Of a stretch of 64,000 bases of DNA, positions 27,080 through 35,793 are shown in pieces. The position numbers were made by a program, and so were the translations under genes. This DNA is from Chryseobacterium sp. (lineage in GTDB: Bacteria > Bacteroidota > Bacteroidia > Flavobacteriales > Weeksellaceae). Within the stretch, counting starts at the first letter, position 1. Every line of letters starts with the position of its first letter. The notes under the pieces are model-generated. The model ran no database searches, was not told the DNA's origin, and saw only the letters and a program-made list of their open reading frames with translations. The DNA lies in the NCBI GenBank assembly GCA_031277615.1, contig JAITMC010000023.1, positions 62,001-126,000 on the forward strand, given 5' to 3'.

Positions 27080-27202
27080 TTTTGCCTTCACTTTTTATAA
27101 AGCGATATAACTTCTTTTTCATACTATCCATCCTGATAATTCAGCAGTTTTCCAACCGAATAGAGTATTTTAAAATACAAACCGGTAAAGTATAAAAATA
27201 GC

Positions 27203-27237
27203 AAAACCGCTGTACACAAAAGTCTACAGCGGTTTTT
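27203..27237. terminator. Bidirectional terminator between the toxin remnant and dnaK
   Basis: AAAACCGCTGTA (27203-27214) and TACAGCGGTTTT (27225-27236) are exact complements with a 10-nt loop. A-rich and T-rich flanks serve both strands. It lies just after the dnaK stop on the minus strand. Confidence 0.85.
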
Positions 27238-27263
27238 ATATGATAAGTAATGACTTACGTTAA

Positions 27264-29165
27264 TTATTTTACTTCTTCAAAATCGGCATCCTGAACATCA
27301 TCAGCACCTCCTGCATTACCGCCAGGGTTCTGAGCTCCTGCCCCTGCATCAGCTCCAGGCTGTTGACCGGCAGCATATAATTCTTCAGAAGCGGCCATCC
27401 ATGCTGCATCTAATGCTTCAGTCTTAGTTTTTACATCATCAGCATTTTTAGCTTCAAAAGCAGTTTTCAATTCTCCATGAGCTGCTTCAATGGCTGCTTT
27501 TTTGTCAGCAGAAAGTTTCTCACCGAATTCTTTCAGTTGCTTTTCAGTCTGGAAGATCAATCCATCAGCTTTGTTGAAGATTTCAACTTCTTCTTTTCTC
27601 TTAGCATCTGCTGCAGAGTTTTCCTGAGCTTCTTTCTTCATTCTTTCGATTTCTTCGTCAGAAAGACCTGAAGAAGCCTGGATTTTGATAGACTGCTCTT
27701 TACCGGTACCTTTATCTTTAGCAGATACGCTTAGGATACCATTCGCATCAATATCGAAAGTTACTTCGATCTGAGGAACTCCTCTTGGTGCCGGTGGAAT
27801 ATCTGTAAGGTCGAATCTACCGATTTCTTTGTTATCGTTGAACATAGATCTTTCACCTTGTCCTACTCTGATGCTTACAGCCGGCTGGTTGTCAGAAGCT
27901 GTAGAGAATACTTCAGATTTTTTAGTTGGGATCGTTGTGTTCGCTTCAATCAATTTCGTGAATACAGAACCCATTGTTTCAATACCTAAAGAAAGTGGGG
28001 TAACGTCAAGAAGTAGTACGTCTTTTACGTCTCCTGTTAATACACCTCCCTGGATGGCTGCACCAATTGCTACAACCTCATCCGGGTTAACTCCTTTAGA
28101 TGGTTTTTTACCGAAGAATTTTTCTACTTCTTCCTGAATGATCGGGATTCTTGTAGAACCACCTACCAAGATTACTTCGTCAATATCAGAAGTTGATAAA
28201 CCTGCATCTTTTAATGCTTTAGCAACCGGCTCCATAGATCTTCTTACTAGATCTGCAGATAATTGCTCGAATTTAGCTTTAGTTAAAGTCTTCACTAAGT
28301 GTTTAGGACCTGTAGCTGTAGCTGTGATATATGGTAAGTTGATCTCAGTCTGTGGAGAAGAAGATAACTCGATTTTAGCTTTTTCAGCAGCTTCTTTCAA
28401 TCTTTGAAGAGCGATTGCATCTGATTTTAAATCTACCCCTTCTTCAGCTTTAAACTCGTCAGCCATCCAGTTGATGATCACATCATCGAAGTCATCCCCT
28501 CCTAAGTGAGTATCACCGTTTGTAGACAATACTTCGAATACACCGTCTCCTAAATCAAGGATAGAGATATCGAAAGTACCACCACCAAGGTCATATACTG
28601 CGATTTTCTGATCTTTATGGTTTTTATCAAGACCATAAGCTAATGCTGCAGCTGTAGGCTCGTTGATAATTCTTTCTACTTTAAGACCTGCGATTTCACC
28701 AGCTTCTTTAGTAGCTTGTCTTTGTGCATCGTTGAAGTAAGCAGGAACCGTGATTACCGCTCTTGTTACTTCCTGACCAAGATAATCTTCAGCCGTTTTC
28801 TTCATTTTTTGAAGCGTCATGGCAGAAATTTCCTGTGGTGTATATTCTCTATCGTCGATTTTTACTTTTACGGTATCGTTTGGTCCGGCAACTACTTTAT
28901 AAGGTACTCTTGTGATTTCAGAAGCATCATCTTTAAAGTGAGTTCCAATAAATCTCTTGATAGAGTAAACAGTCTTCGTTGGATTCGTTACAGCCTGTCT
29001 TTTTGCAGGATCCCCTACTTTTCTTTCACCATCTTCTGTAAATGCTACGATAGAAGGTGTTGTTCTTTTACCTTCTGCGTTAGGAATAACAACAGGGTCT
29101 TTCCCCTCCATTACAGCAACACAAGAGTTGGTTGTTCCTAAGTCAATTCCAATTATTTTACTCAT
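27264..29165 (-). CDS. dnaK: Chaperone protein DnaK (Hsp70)
   Basis: 633 residues with all Hsp70 signatures: [13 protein letters not shown] (6-18), the second signature [15 protein letters not shown], the third [14 protein letters not shown], and a substrate-binding domain with the linker [16 protein letters not shown]. The C-terminus is acidic and ends in [11 protein letters not shown], like EEVK tails of Bacteroidetes DnaK. It is the main ATP-dependent folding chaperone working with DnaJ and GrpE. No dnaJ or grpE is adjacent, as in many flavobacteria. Its 5' region has no clear TAnnTTTG box, which fits heat-shock control by another mechanism. Confidence 0.98.
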   Translation of the reverse strand: MSKIIGIDLGTTNSCVAVMEGKDPVVIPNAEGKRTTPSIVAFTEDGERKVGDPAKRQAVTNPTKTVYSIKRFIGTHFKDDASEITRVPYKVVAGPNDTVKVKIDDREYTPQEISAMTLQKMKKTAEDYLGQEVTRAVITVPAYFNDAQRQATKEAGEIAGLKVERIINEPTAAALAYGLDKNHKDQKIAVYDLGGGTFDISILDLGDGVFEVLSTNGDTHLGGDDFDDVIINWMADEFKAEEGVDLKSDAIALQRLKEAAEKAKIELSSSPQTEINLPYITATATGPKHLVKTLTKAKFEQLSADLVRRSMEPVAKALKDAGLSTSDIDEVILVGGSTRIPIIQEEVEKFFGKKPSKGVNPDEVVAIGAAIQGGVLTGDVKDVLLLDVTPLSLGIETMGSVFTKLIEANTTIPTKKSEVFSTASDNQPAVSIRVGQGERSMFNDNKEIGRFDLTDIPPAPRGVPQIEVTFDIDANGILSVSAKDKGTGKEQSIKIQASSGLSDEEIERMKKEAQENSAADAKRKEEVEIFNKADGLIFQTEKQLKEFGEKLSADKKAAIEAAHGELKTAFEAKNADDVKTKTEALDAAWMAASEELYAAGQQPGADAGAGAQNPGGNAGGADDVQDADFEEVK

Positions 29166-29266
29166 AATATTTTATATTTTTTCTATTTATTAATTTTAAT
29201 TTACACTCTCAATTTCTCAATATCCGTACCATTTAAAAAAATATGACAAAATGACACAACAAAAAT

Positions 29267-29290
29267 AAAACCCCGATAAAATCGAGGTTT
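29267..29290 (-). terminator. Terminator of the M43 protease gene
   Basis: On the minus strand AAACCTCGAT-3 nt-ATCGGGGTTT forms a 10-bp stem with a T-G wobble and then TTATTTTT. On the plus strand the wobble becomes a C-A mismatch, which assigns it to the minus strand. Confidence 0.75.
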
Positions 29291-29318
29291 ATTTGAAATA
29301 ATATTGGAAATAATTTCA

Positions 29319-30584
29319 TTATTTTTTGATGAACTTCATCGATTTAACGAATTCTTTACCGTTATATGTTCTCACATAGTATACTCCGTTGGCAAAATCT
29401 TTTACATCGATTTTATCCGTTTCGTTTTTAATGGCTGCCTTTTTTACCAGTCGCCCTTCCGCATTGAAAATTTCAACCTCATTGATGGTAGCCAATGGCG
29501 ATGCAATAGAAATGTACTGCGTTGTAGGATTGGGGAAAAGGTTGATGGAATTTGCTTTTTCCACTTCGTTTACCGCTAAAAATGAACAGGCATTGGAGTT
29601 GAGAAGGCTGGCTCTTGGACCCGACATTGTATTCGATGTAATTGTTTTCTGATTATTGGTAAACATGGCCATTTGAGCATCAGCAACATAATCCATATAG
29701 TTCATAAACATAGCTCCATTGGCAGACGTGGTACAGGTATATTGGTTATCTGGGAAAACAGGATTATCTTCAAAATAATAAGGTCTTCTAGTTGCTGGTG
29801 TATCTGCACAGTCATCACTTCCTGCTGCGGTACCACAAACTCCGCTATTTCCCCAAATATGCTTTAATCCGAAATAGTGTCCGATTTCGTGAGTAGCTGT
29901 TCTTCCTTTGTCATATCCCTGGAAAAGAGTTCCAACGGTTCCCATATTAAAACATCCGATTACTAACCCGTCAAAGGATAATCCGGCAGCATTAGGCATA
30001 TAAGCAAATCCTAATGTATCATCCCAAGGTTCTCCGTCAGAATCTACACCATCAAAAAAGCCTACCCAGATATTCAGATATTTTGTAGGATCCCATGCTG
30101 CCAATCCTGCTGAAGTATAATAACTGTTTCCTAATACAAAACTGGAAGGTACAGACTTTCTTTCGATCCCTGTTGTAGGATTACCATTCGGATCTCTTGT
30201 AGCCATACAAAACGCCAACTCTAAATCTGCAGCACTGGATTGAAAAGCAGCAGGTACTACTGTACTGAAATCTGCATTTTGCTTTCTAAAATCATTATTA
30301 AGCACTGCTATCTGAGATAAAATCTGTGCATCAGAGATATTTTGCTGAGCTGTTTTATACAAAACGTGAACAACAACCGGAATCGTAACCGTTCCTCTTC
30401 TCTGTTGCGAACCATTATCTGTTCTCAAATATTCTCTTAAGTCAGCATCCTGAGCTTTGATCTGCGGATTTCTATCAAAAAACTCATTCATCATTTTATC
30501 CGTCGCACAGGCTCTTTTTATATTTTGCGCTCCCAAAAAGGAAAAGCCAAGTAAGCCTATTAAAATAATAAAACTCTTTTTCAT
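29319..30584 (-). CDS. Secreted M43 (pappalysin-like) zinc metalloprotease with T9SS sorting domain
   Basis: 421 residues. A signal peptide (1-19), a propeptide-like region, then the metzincin zinc site HEIGHYFGLKH (His232, Glu233, His236, His242) and a Met-turn at MNYMDY. The last ~80 residues form a type A C-terminal sorting domain (NLFPNPTTQYISI ... GVYYVRTYNGKEFVKSMKFIKK). Type IX secretion would therefore export it across the outer membrane. It digests extracellular proteins. The gene is alone, upstream of dnaK in the same direction but separated by a terminator. Confidence 0.92.
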   Translation of the reverse strand: MKKSFIILIGLLGFSFLGAQNIKRACATDKMMNEFFDRNPQIKAQDADLREYLRTDNGSQQRRGTVTIPVVVHVLYKTAQQNISDAQILSQIAVLNNDFRKQNADFSTVVPAAFQSSAADLELAFCMATRDPNGNPTTGIERKSVPSSFVLGNSYYTSAGLAAWDPTKYLNIWVGFFDGVDSDGEPWDDTLGFAYMPNAAGLSFDGLVIGCFNMGTVGTLFQGYDKGRTATHEIGHYFGLKHIWGNSGVCGTAAGSDDCADTPATRRPYYFEDNPVFPDNQYTCTTSANGAMFMNYMDYVADAQMAMFTNNQKTITSNTMSGPRASLLNSNACSFLAVNEVEKANSINLFPNPTTQYISIASPLATINEVEIFNAEGRLVKKAAIKNETDKIDVKDFANGVYYVRTYNGKEFVKSMKFIKK

Positions 30585-30747
30585 ATATTTTTATATTAAA
30601 AATTAATCAACAAAGATAAACTTTTAACATAAAATTTACAATTAAAATTCAAATAAAATAAAAATATTCAACACATCTATACAATACAACATATTATTAA
30701 TAACCTTACTCTAGTTTTTTTTACATAAAGAATGTTTTCAATATTTT

Positions 30748-31842
30748 TTACCGGTAACTTTCCTTGTATTCTCCCGACCATTGGTAAATACGGATACTGT
30801 CTGTCTCCAAAGGCTTACCATTTAGTAAAATCTCAATAGAATTATTATCTGAAGCAATTTTCACCTGCATTTCAATCTTATTTCCTGCTTTTTTAAATGC
30901 TTCATTGGTTTTTTCCCAGTCGAAAAAAGCTCGCGCATTAAGCTGCTCATGCTTTTCTTTGCCGGTTTCCCAGAAGAATACCATTTCCCGGGGAATCGCC
31001 CTTTCTTTATAAGGCATATCTAAAGCCCAAGGCCTCAGTGCTCCTTCTTTCTCACCATTGTAGGTGTAATTAAGGATTTCAAACAATCTGAATTTAGGAT
31101 TGGAAGAAATTACCACGGGACGCCAATGGTAACGCTGCCGGTAATCATCCCATTCTTTCGGACTGGCATCCGCAATAAAATATTCTTTCTGGGATTCTTC
31201 ATAACGTTTCGGGGTAATCCGGTACATTGTAAGGTATTTTTCTTTTGCCCTGGTAATTTCGGCAGGATCTGTAACAGGCTGAGCCTGATAACGCCCTAAT
31301 TCAATACGTGTATTTCCAAAATTCAGCCATACTACAACCATTCCTTTGGGAGCAAAACCGAAAACCAACGTAGTAAAACTGTCATAAGCTTCTCCTCCTC
31401 CGGACTCGAAGCCTCTCCCCAATCTTTTATACTCCTGAGTTTCTCCCTGCTGATCTTCTCTTCTGGAATAGGCCCGCTCCATATAATCTTTTATGATATC
31501 CACTGAAAAATCTATATCCAAATGATAATATTTATTTTCATAGTCAGCATAATAGGTAATATCTGCACCGATAGGCGTTCCATATTGCTCAGTCCATGAT
31601 GACCCTGAATCACCCCAGTTTCCGGAAGAACTGCCATAAGGCAATCCCGCACGGGTTCCTTCTAAAGTTTTTATTTTATCAAATACAGGGGTAACCTGAT
31701 ATCGATTATCAGGCTGTGAGATTTCTACCTGAAATGCCATCTTTTTATCATCCATCTTTTGACATTGTGTAAAATTGAAACATAATAGAGTATATAATAT
31801 GCTTTGTATGATATATTGTATTTTATCGTTAATATTATCCAT
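30748..31842 (-). CDS. DUF2931-family lipoprotein, probable immunity or accessory partner of the lipase effector
   Basis: 364 residues with a lipoprotein signal (Cys27 in NFTQC). The sequence has the DUF2931 character: a beta-rich domain with many Trp and Tyr (GMVVVWLNFGNTRIELGRY, RYHWRPVVISSNPKF). Its start overlaps the end of the DUF2235 gene by 8 bp, so the two are translated together. A periplasm-facing lipoprotein encoded directly after a VgrG-linked lipase is the usual place for an immunity protein that protects the producer from its own effector. That role is inferred from order only; DUF2931 has no proven function that I know of. Confidence 0.65.
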   Translation of the reverse strand: MDNINDKIQYIIQSILYTLLCFNFTQCQKMDDKKMAFQVEISQPDNRYQVTPVFDKIKTLEGTRAGLPYGSSSGNWGDSGSSWTEQYGTPIGADITYYADYENKYYHLDIDFSVDIIKDYMERAYSRREDQQGETQEYKRLGRGFESGGGEAYDSFTTLVFGFAPKGMVVVWLNFGNTRIELGRYQAQPVTDPAEITRAKEKYLTMYRITPKRYEESQKEYFIADASPKEWDDYRQRYHWRPVVISSNPKFRLFEILNYTYNGEKEGALRPWALDMPYKERAIPREMVFFWETGKEKHEQLNARAFFDWEKTNEAFKKAGNKIEMQVKIASDNNSIEILLNGKPLETDSIRIYQWSGEYKESYR

Positions 31843-33454
31843 ATTGTATATTTCTTGTTCTCTGCTTACCGTCCGTTACCTTACCTACTCTTGGCCCGTA
31901 TCCTGTTTTGGTGGCACTGGCAGACCAGTGAAGGTATTTATTTCTCAATGTTTTAAGCTTATCTAAATCTACAAAATCTTCATAATGTAAAGCTTTTATT
32001 TTTGAAAGATAGTCACCTGATGAATTACTCCTGTTAAATTCTGCCACATAAGTATTTCGTAATGCATTACATGCATTCATATAATTTATCAGCTGGTTAT
32101 ATATTTCTATAAGAAAAGAATCTTCTATTTTATGATTATCAACTCCTTTTTGGGTGTATTTTATCCCAAACCTATCCTGACCTGAATAATGAAACATTGT
32201 ATTAAGTGAAATCTTATCATAAGCACTAAAAGGCCTACGTGTTCCCACCAATAAATATTTGGTATTGACTCCATATTTATGGGCGGCAATAATTTTTTTT
32301 ACCACAATTTCTTCCGGTGTATACCATCCTTCTTCTATCAGTATTTTCCTGAATTTTTTACATTCCCGGCCTTCATTTTCTCTTTCTTTGTATAGCTCTA
32401 CCCTCTCTTCATTTTGGTTGACATAGCATCCACCGATATCGGAGTGAACTCCCGGTAGTGTAAATTGCAGCCCTTTCACTTGCGTACTGTCGATATTCGT
32501 TAAATCAAAATTATCCCGGTATTCATTATCAGCCGCAATCTGTAAGGTAAAACCGACTTTTTTAACAGCATCAAGTCCAAGCTGTTTGGTATCTCCGGGA
32601 AAAGCCGTTATATCCCCTACTTTTTGAGGACGGTGTACAGAACCATAAGAAGCCACCGTGTCATATAACCCGGCAAAATTGAACGTTATTTTTTTAGGTT
32701 CAACATTCCAATATCTTAAACAGGCCCCGAAATAACCATGCTTCAAAACAAGTTCATCATCCTTGCTTACCGGGATTCGTTTTCCTTCAGCTTTGTGAGG
32801 AGGAATAGCCATGCTTCTCTCGTTAAATTTTTTAAGAATGGTTGCCCGATTGGTAGCAATATGTACAAAATGCCTTGCTGCTGTAGCTCCACGGCTGAAA
32901 CCAAATACGTTTACTTTCAAATGGATATCTTTTCCACTATATTTTGCTAATTTTTTGCCTGCCTCTACACAGCCTTTTGTCACCTTTGCCAGCACACCAC
33001 GGTCATTGATGCCAAAAAGAATTCCTCCGTTGGGCACATTTCCCCATAAATACGTTTCACTTTCCCCATCTTTTGTTCCGATACCTTCTATGTAAACACG
33101 AATTTGATTTTCGACAGTGGGATCTATAGCATCAAAGCCTCGAGCCACATTAGAATAATCATTGGTATAACTATCATCATCATGGTTTGATTCCTTATAG
33201 TCCTTACCGAGATCGGTATTGGTTTTATTGTTTTGAGTTCCGTCAAAAAAAAGATTAAGGCTCACATCCAATATATTAACGGGGCTGTCATTAGGGTGTA
33301 ATGATTTTGCCTTATGATAGCTCACTCCGGATTCATTACCGGATTGTTGCAGAGAAACGGCGCTGTTCTGGATGATATTCTCCTTAGAAAATACCAGATA
33401 ATTTCCTTTTACATGGGTTTTTATCTTTCCTTCTACGATATATTCTATACTCAT
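31835..33454 (-). CDS. DUF2235 alpha/beta hydrolase, Tle1-like T6SS phospholipase effector
   Basis: 539 residues from the ATG at 33454. The frame extends to a TTG at 33532, five bases after vgrG, but the ATG start gives the cleaner MSIEYIVEGKIKTHVKG opening. An N-terminal ~60-residue VgrG-linked segment precedes the hydrolase: LNLFFDGTQNN (67-77), the nucleophile elbow GFSRG with Ser187, FAGLYDTVASYG (acid region) and LPGVHSDIGG (His region). This is the DUF2235/Tle1 arrangement known for T6SS phospholipases that attack membranes of neighbouring cells. Gene order VgrG, then effector, then lipoprotein strongly supports effector status. Substrate is not readable. Confidence 0.8.
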   Translation of the reverse strand: MSIEYIVEGKIKTHVKGNYLVFSKENIIQNSAVSLQQSGNESGVSYHKAKSLHPNDSPVNILDVSLNLFFDGTQNNKTNTDLGKDYKESNHDDDSYTNDYSNVARGFDAIDPTVENQIRVYIEGIGTKDGESETYLWGNVPNGGILFGINDRGVLAKVTKGCVEAGKKLAKYSGKDIHLKVNVFGFSRGATAARHFVHIATNRATILKKFNERSMAIPPHKAEGKRIPVSKDDELVLKHGYFGACLRYWNVEPKKITFNFAGLYDTVASYGSVHRPQKVGDITAFPGDTKQLGLDAVKKVGFTLQIAADNEYRDNFDLTNIDSTQVKGLQFTLPGVHSDIGGCYVNQNEERVELYKERENEGRECKKFRKILIEEGWYTPEEIVVKKIIAAHKYGVNTKYLLVGTRRPFSAYDKISLNTMFHYSGQDRFGIKYTQKGVDNHKIEDSFLIEIYNQLINYMNACNALRNTYVAEFNRSNSSGDYLSKIKALHYEDFVDLDKLKTLRNKYLHWSASATKTGYGPRVGKVTDGKQRTRNIQYG

Positions 33455-33537
33455 GATAGCGATATTAAAATTTTCACTGAATAAAAAATGTCCTCCTTTT
33501 GCAGGATAAAATTCTTTTATTTTTGTGATCAAAATGG

Positions 33538-35511
33538 TTAATGATTTTTAGATTTCTCGTTACTGTTGTTCTTAACTTCTTTTTCAGCGTGATGCTCTAT
33601 TCTATTTCCGCTGTTTACTTCCATCCCTTTCAGGGATATTGTTTTATGTTCTTTTTCACCATAGGTCTCCATATCTCCCTTTACATAATGGGCCAATTTT
33701 CCAATAATATTACTGACAAAATCTCTCCCTACCGTCAGCATATTCATCATTCCTATGTTTGAAGACTTGTTCATACCAATGGTTTCGCTGGAATTCATTT
33801 GAACTGCAGTATTCATATTTTTCCCAACATTAATATCTAAATTTCCACCGGCATTCAATGTTATATTATTGGGTGCAGACAGGCTAATATTTCCCTGTCC
33901 GTCCATCAGATAATTATTGCCGCTGGGATCTATGATGTTGACACTTTTTTCATCATCATTCATCAGGATTCTTATCCCGGATTTGGTTTGCAGGGATCTC
34001 ATATGATTATTCACACCGCCCCCCAGCCCTGTTCCTCCATGAAACATTGCTCCCATCACAAAGGGTCTGTCAGGATGTCCATGCTGAAAATTAACCATTA
34101 CCTGATCTCCTACTTCAGGGACCGCCACATATCCTCTGTTTTGGGTGATCTGATCTGTACCTCCTGCATCAGGACTCATCATACGGATAAAGTCGGTAGT
34201 ATTGTTGAGCTGCCAGTCGAATCTTACCTTTACTCTGCCCTGTCCTTCCGGATCGGTATTAGAAATGACTGTAGCAATCTGAGGTTCAGGCCTGGAAACA
34301 TGAAATTCCGGTTGAGGCATATATCCTGTACCTTCGGCAATAGCTTCAAAACTTCCGGTATATAATCCCCGGGCATTTACTTCATGAGTGGTTTGGGTAA
34401 TCATAAGGGTCGTGAGATGACGGGTTTTATTAGAATCCTGCTCACGTATTTGTATATCTGCCACGCATCCGGGATAAAGAAAGGGAATAGAGGTTTCTCC
34501 TGAAACATTCATCACTTCCACGGCCTTACTTCCCGAAAGACTTTTCTGGGAATATTCCACATCGAGGTGCGTAACCGCTCTTATCGGAGCAACCTTCAAA
34601 GAAGGTGTTTTATAGATTTTCCCATTATTTCTATAGGCTGTTTTTGCCATATCTCCCAAATGCTGAATAGAGGTTGTTCCTGAAGTAAGTTTTTCATTTT
34701 CCCGGCTGTTATAGCCATACAGCTGCGGTTGGGTATGTACCGCTACGAGCGCTATTTTAACATCGCTTACATTACTCCCTTCAATCAGCTGGATGTGCTG
34801 GTTTCCGGATTTCGGAACCTGTCCAAAATGCAGGACATAGCCATCATAAAAAAACTGTTCTCCATAGGCTTCTGCCATTCTCGCGAGATAATTATAATGA
34901 GTTTCATCATACTGACTGCTGTACAGGATCTGTGAATGGTCGTTGGTATCAACAATTACATCGAATTCAGAATCATCAATTCCCTGCCTGATCACTTCTC
35001 TGGCAATAATTCCCATATTAACAGGTTGATCTCCTCCGAAACTCTGGGTATGAGAAGCACCATCCAACAGAATCGTCGGGCTGTATCCTTTAAGCACAAT
35101 ATCTCCAAGGCTCGTTTTTTCCCGGCTGAAACTTACATGGCTAATCACTCCTACAAAGGACCGGTTCGGAGTATCATCTACGTCTTTATAGGTAAAAGTG
35201 GCAGTCAATCTTTTTCCCAGTAATTTGTGGGCATCCTCCAGATTCGGGGTCTGCGGGTTCTCCAGACTGTCGTGGGCAAGAATAATTTCAAATTCATGAT
35301 GTCTGACTGCACTCTGCGTTAATCTGAAATGTTTGAAATGATGCACAGGTTGTCCGTTGGCATGAATTTCAAGTCCTACCACACGGTTGATTCCTGCAAT
35401 CTGGTTTTCCGAAATACCTTTAGCATTATTCTCATGAATAAAGGTTCCTTTTTTCAACTTTGAATATTCCTCGTTAGAAGGCATTTCAGTTTCTCTATTT
35501 TTATTTTTCAT
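33538..35511 (-). CDS. vgrG: Type VI secretion VgrG spike protein
   Basis: 657 residues. The gp27-like part (about 50-400) includes HFRLTQSAVRHHEFEIIL and YDETHYNYLARMAEAYGEQFFYDG. The OB-fold/gp5-like part follows (ATVISNTDPEGQGRVKVRFDW, GYVAVPEVGDQVMVNFQHGHPDRPFVMGAMF). The C-terminal repeated beta-helix is marked by NNYLMDGQGNISLSAPNNITLNAGGNLDINVG, with Asn-rich tail residues. It forms the tip of the contractile puncturing device and carries cargo. No Hcp, sheath or TssK-like genes are within the window, so this is a detached vgrG cassette. A TACATTTG box 26 bp upstream of the start is the likely promoter. Confidence 0.92.
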   Translation of the reverse strand: MKNKNRETEMPSNEEYSKLKKGTFIHENNAKGISENQIAGINRVVGLEIHANGQPVHHFKHFRLTQSAVRHHEFEIILAHDSLENPQTPNLEDAHKLLGKRLTATFTYKDVDDTPNRSFVGVISHVSFSREKTSLGDIVLKGYSPTILLDGASHTQSFGGDQPVNMGIIAREVIRQGIDDSEFDVIVDTNDHSQILYSSQYDETHYNYLARMAEAYGEQFFYDGYVLHFGQVPKSGNQHIQLIEGSNVSDVKIALVAVHTQPQLYGYNSRENEKLTSGTTSIQHLGDMAKTAYRNNGKIYKTPSLKVAPIRAVTHLDVEYSQKSLSGSKAVEVMNVSGETSIPFLYPGCVADIQIREQDSNKTRHLTTLMITQTTHEVNARGLYTGSFEAIAEGTGYMPQPEFHVSRPEPQIATVISNTDPEGQGRVKVRFDWQLNNTTDFIRMMSPDAGGTDQITQNRGYVAVPEVGDQVMVNFQHGHPDRPFVMGAMFHGGTGLGGGVNNHMRSLQTKSGIRILMNDDEKSVNIIDPSGNNYLMDGQGNISLSAPNNITLNAGGNLDINVGKNMNTAVQMNSSETIGMNKSSNIGMMNMLTVGRDFVSNIIGKLAHYVKGDMETYGEKEHKTISLKGMEVNSGNRIEHHAEKEVKNNSNEKSKNH

Positions 35512-35536
35512 TTGGTGTTTTTTTTATGTTTATACT

Positions 35537-35544
35537 CAAATGTA
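35537..35544 (-). promoter_or_regulatory. -7 box for the vgrG cassette
   Basis: Minus-strand TACATTTG fits TAnnTTTG and lies 26-33 nt before the vgrG ATG at 35511. No TTG at the expected distance. Confidence 0.5.
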
Positions 35545-35746
35545 ATAAAAGATTCTTAGAAAAATCTTATTCCATTCATAACAGTCTGGTGACAACAATT
35601 TCCGCTTTCATAAATGGTTTATTTTTAATAAAAAATAACAATAAATCATTTCAATTACCATTTATAATTTACATAATAATACGGATCAATAAGTAACATT
35701 TTCACATCAGTTAAAATTAACCAAAGTTTAATCTTATCCATAGGGA

Positions 35747-35773
35747 TTGAAACTCTATGATTTATTATTTTTG
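35747..35773 (+). promoter_or_regulatory. Promoter of ppk1-ppx
   Basis: TTG at 35747-35749, 16 nt, then TATTTTTG at 35766-35773, 20 nt before the ppk1 ATG. The spacer is slightly short of the usual 17-19. Confidence 0.5.
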
Positions 35774-35793
35774 ATAAAATATACACATTCAGA

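Noticed and set aside
27477-29141. Several plus-strand ORFs of 64-141 codons across dnaK
   Set aside because: They lie wholly opposite a clear dnaK gene and have low-complexity, non-protein-like content; taken as shadows of codon bias.
33455-33532. TTG start for the DUF2235 effector directly after vgrG
   Set aside because: Possible, but the ATG at 33454 begins a compact domain start; the extra 26 residues show no known motif. Kept as an alternative in the entry.
35512-35746. Divergent gap between vgrG and ppk1 searched for an RNA gene
   Set aside because: Only promoter-like boxes were found; the short minus-strand ORF running into ppk1 is a shadow.
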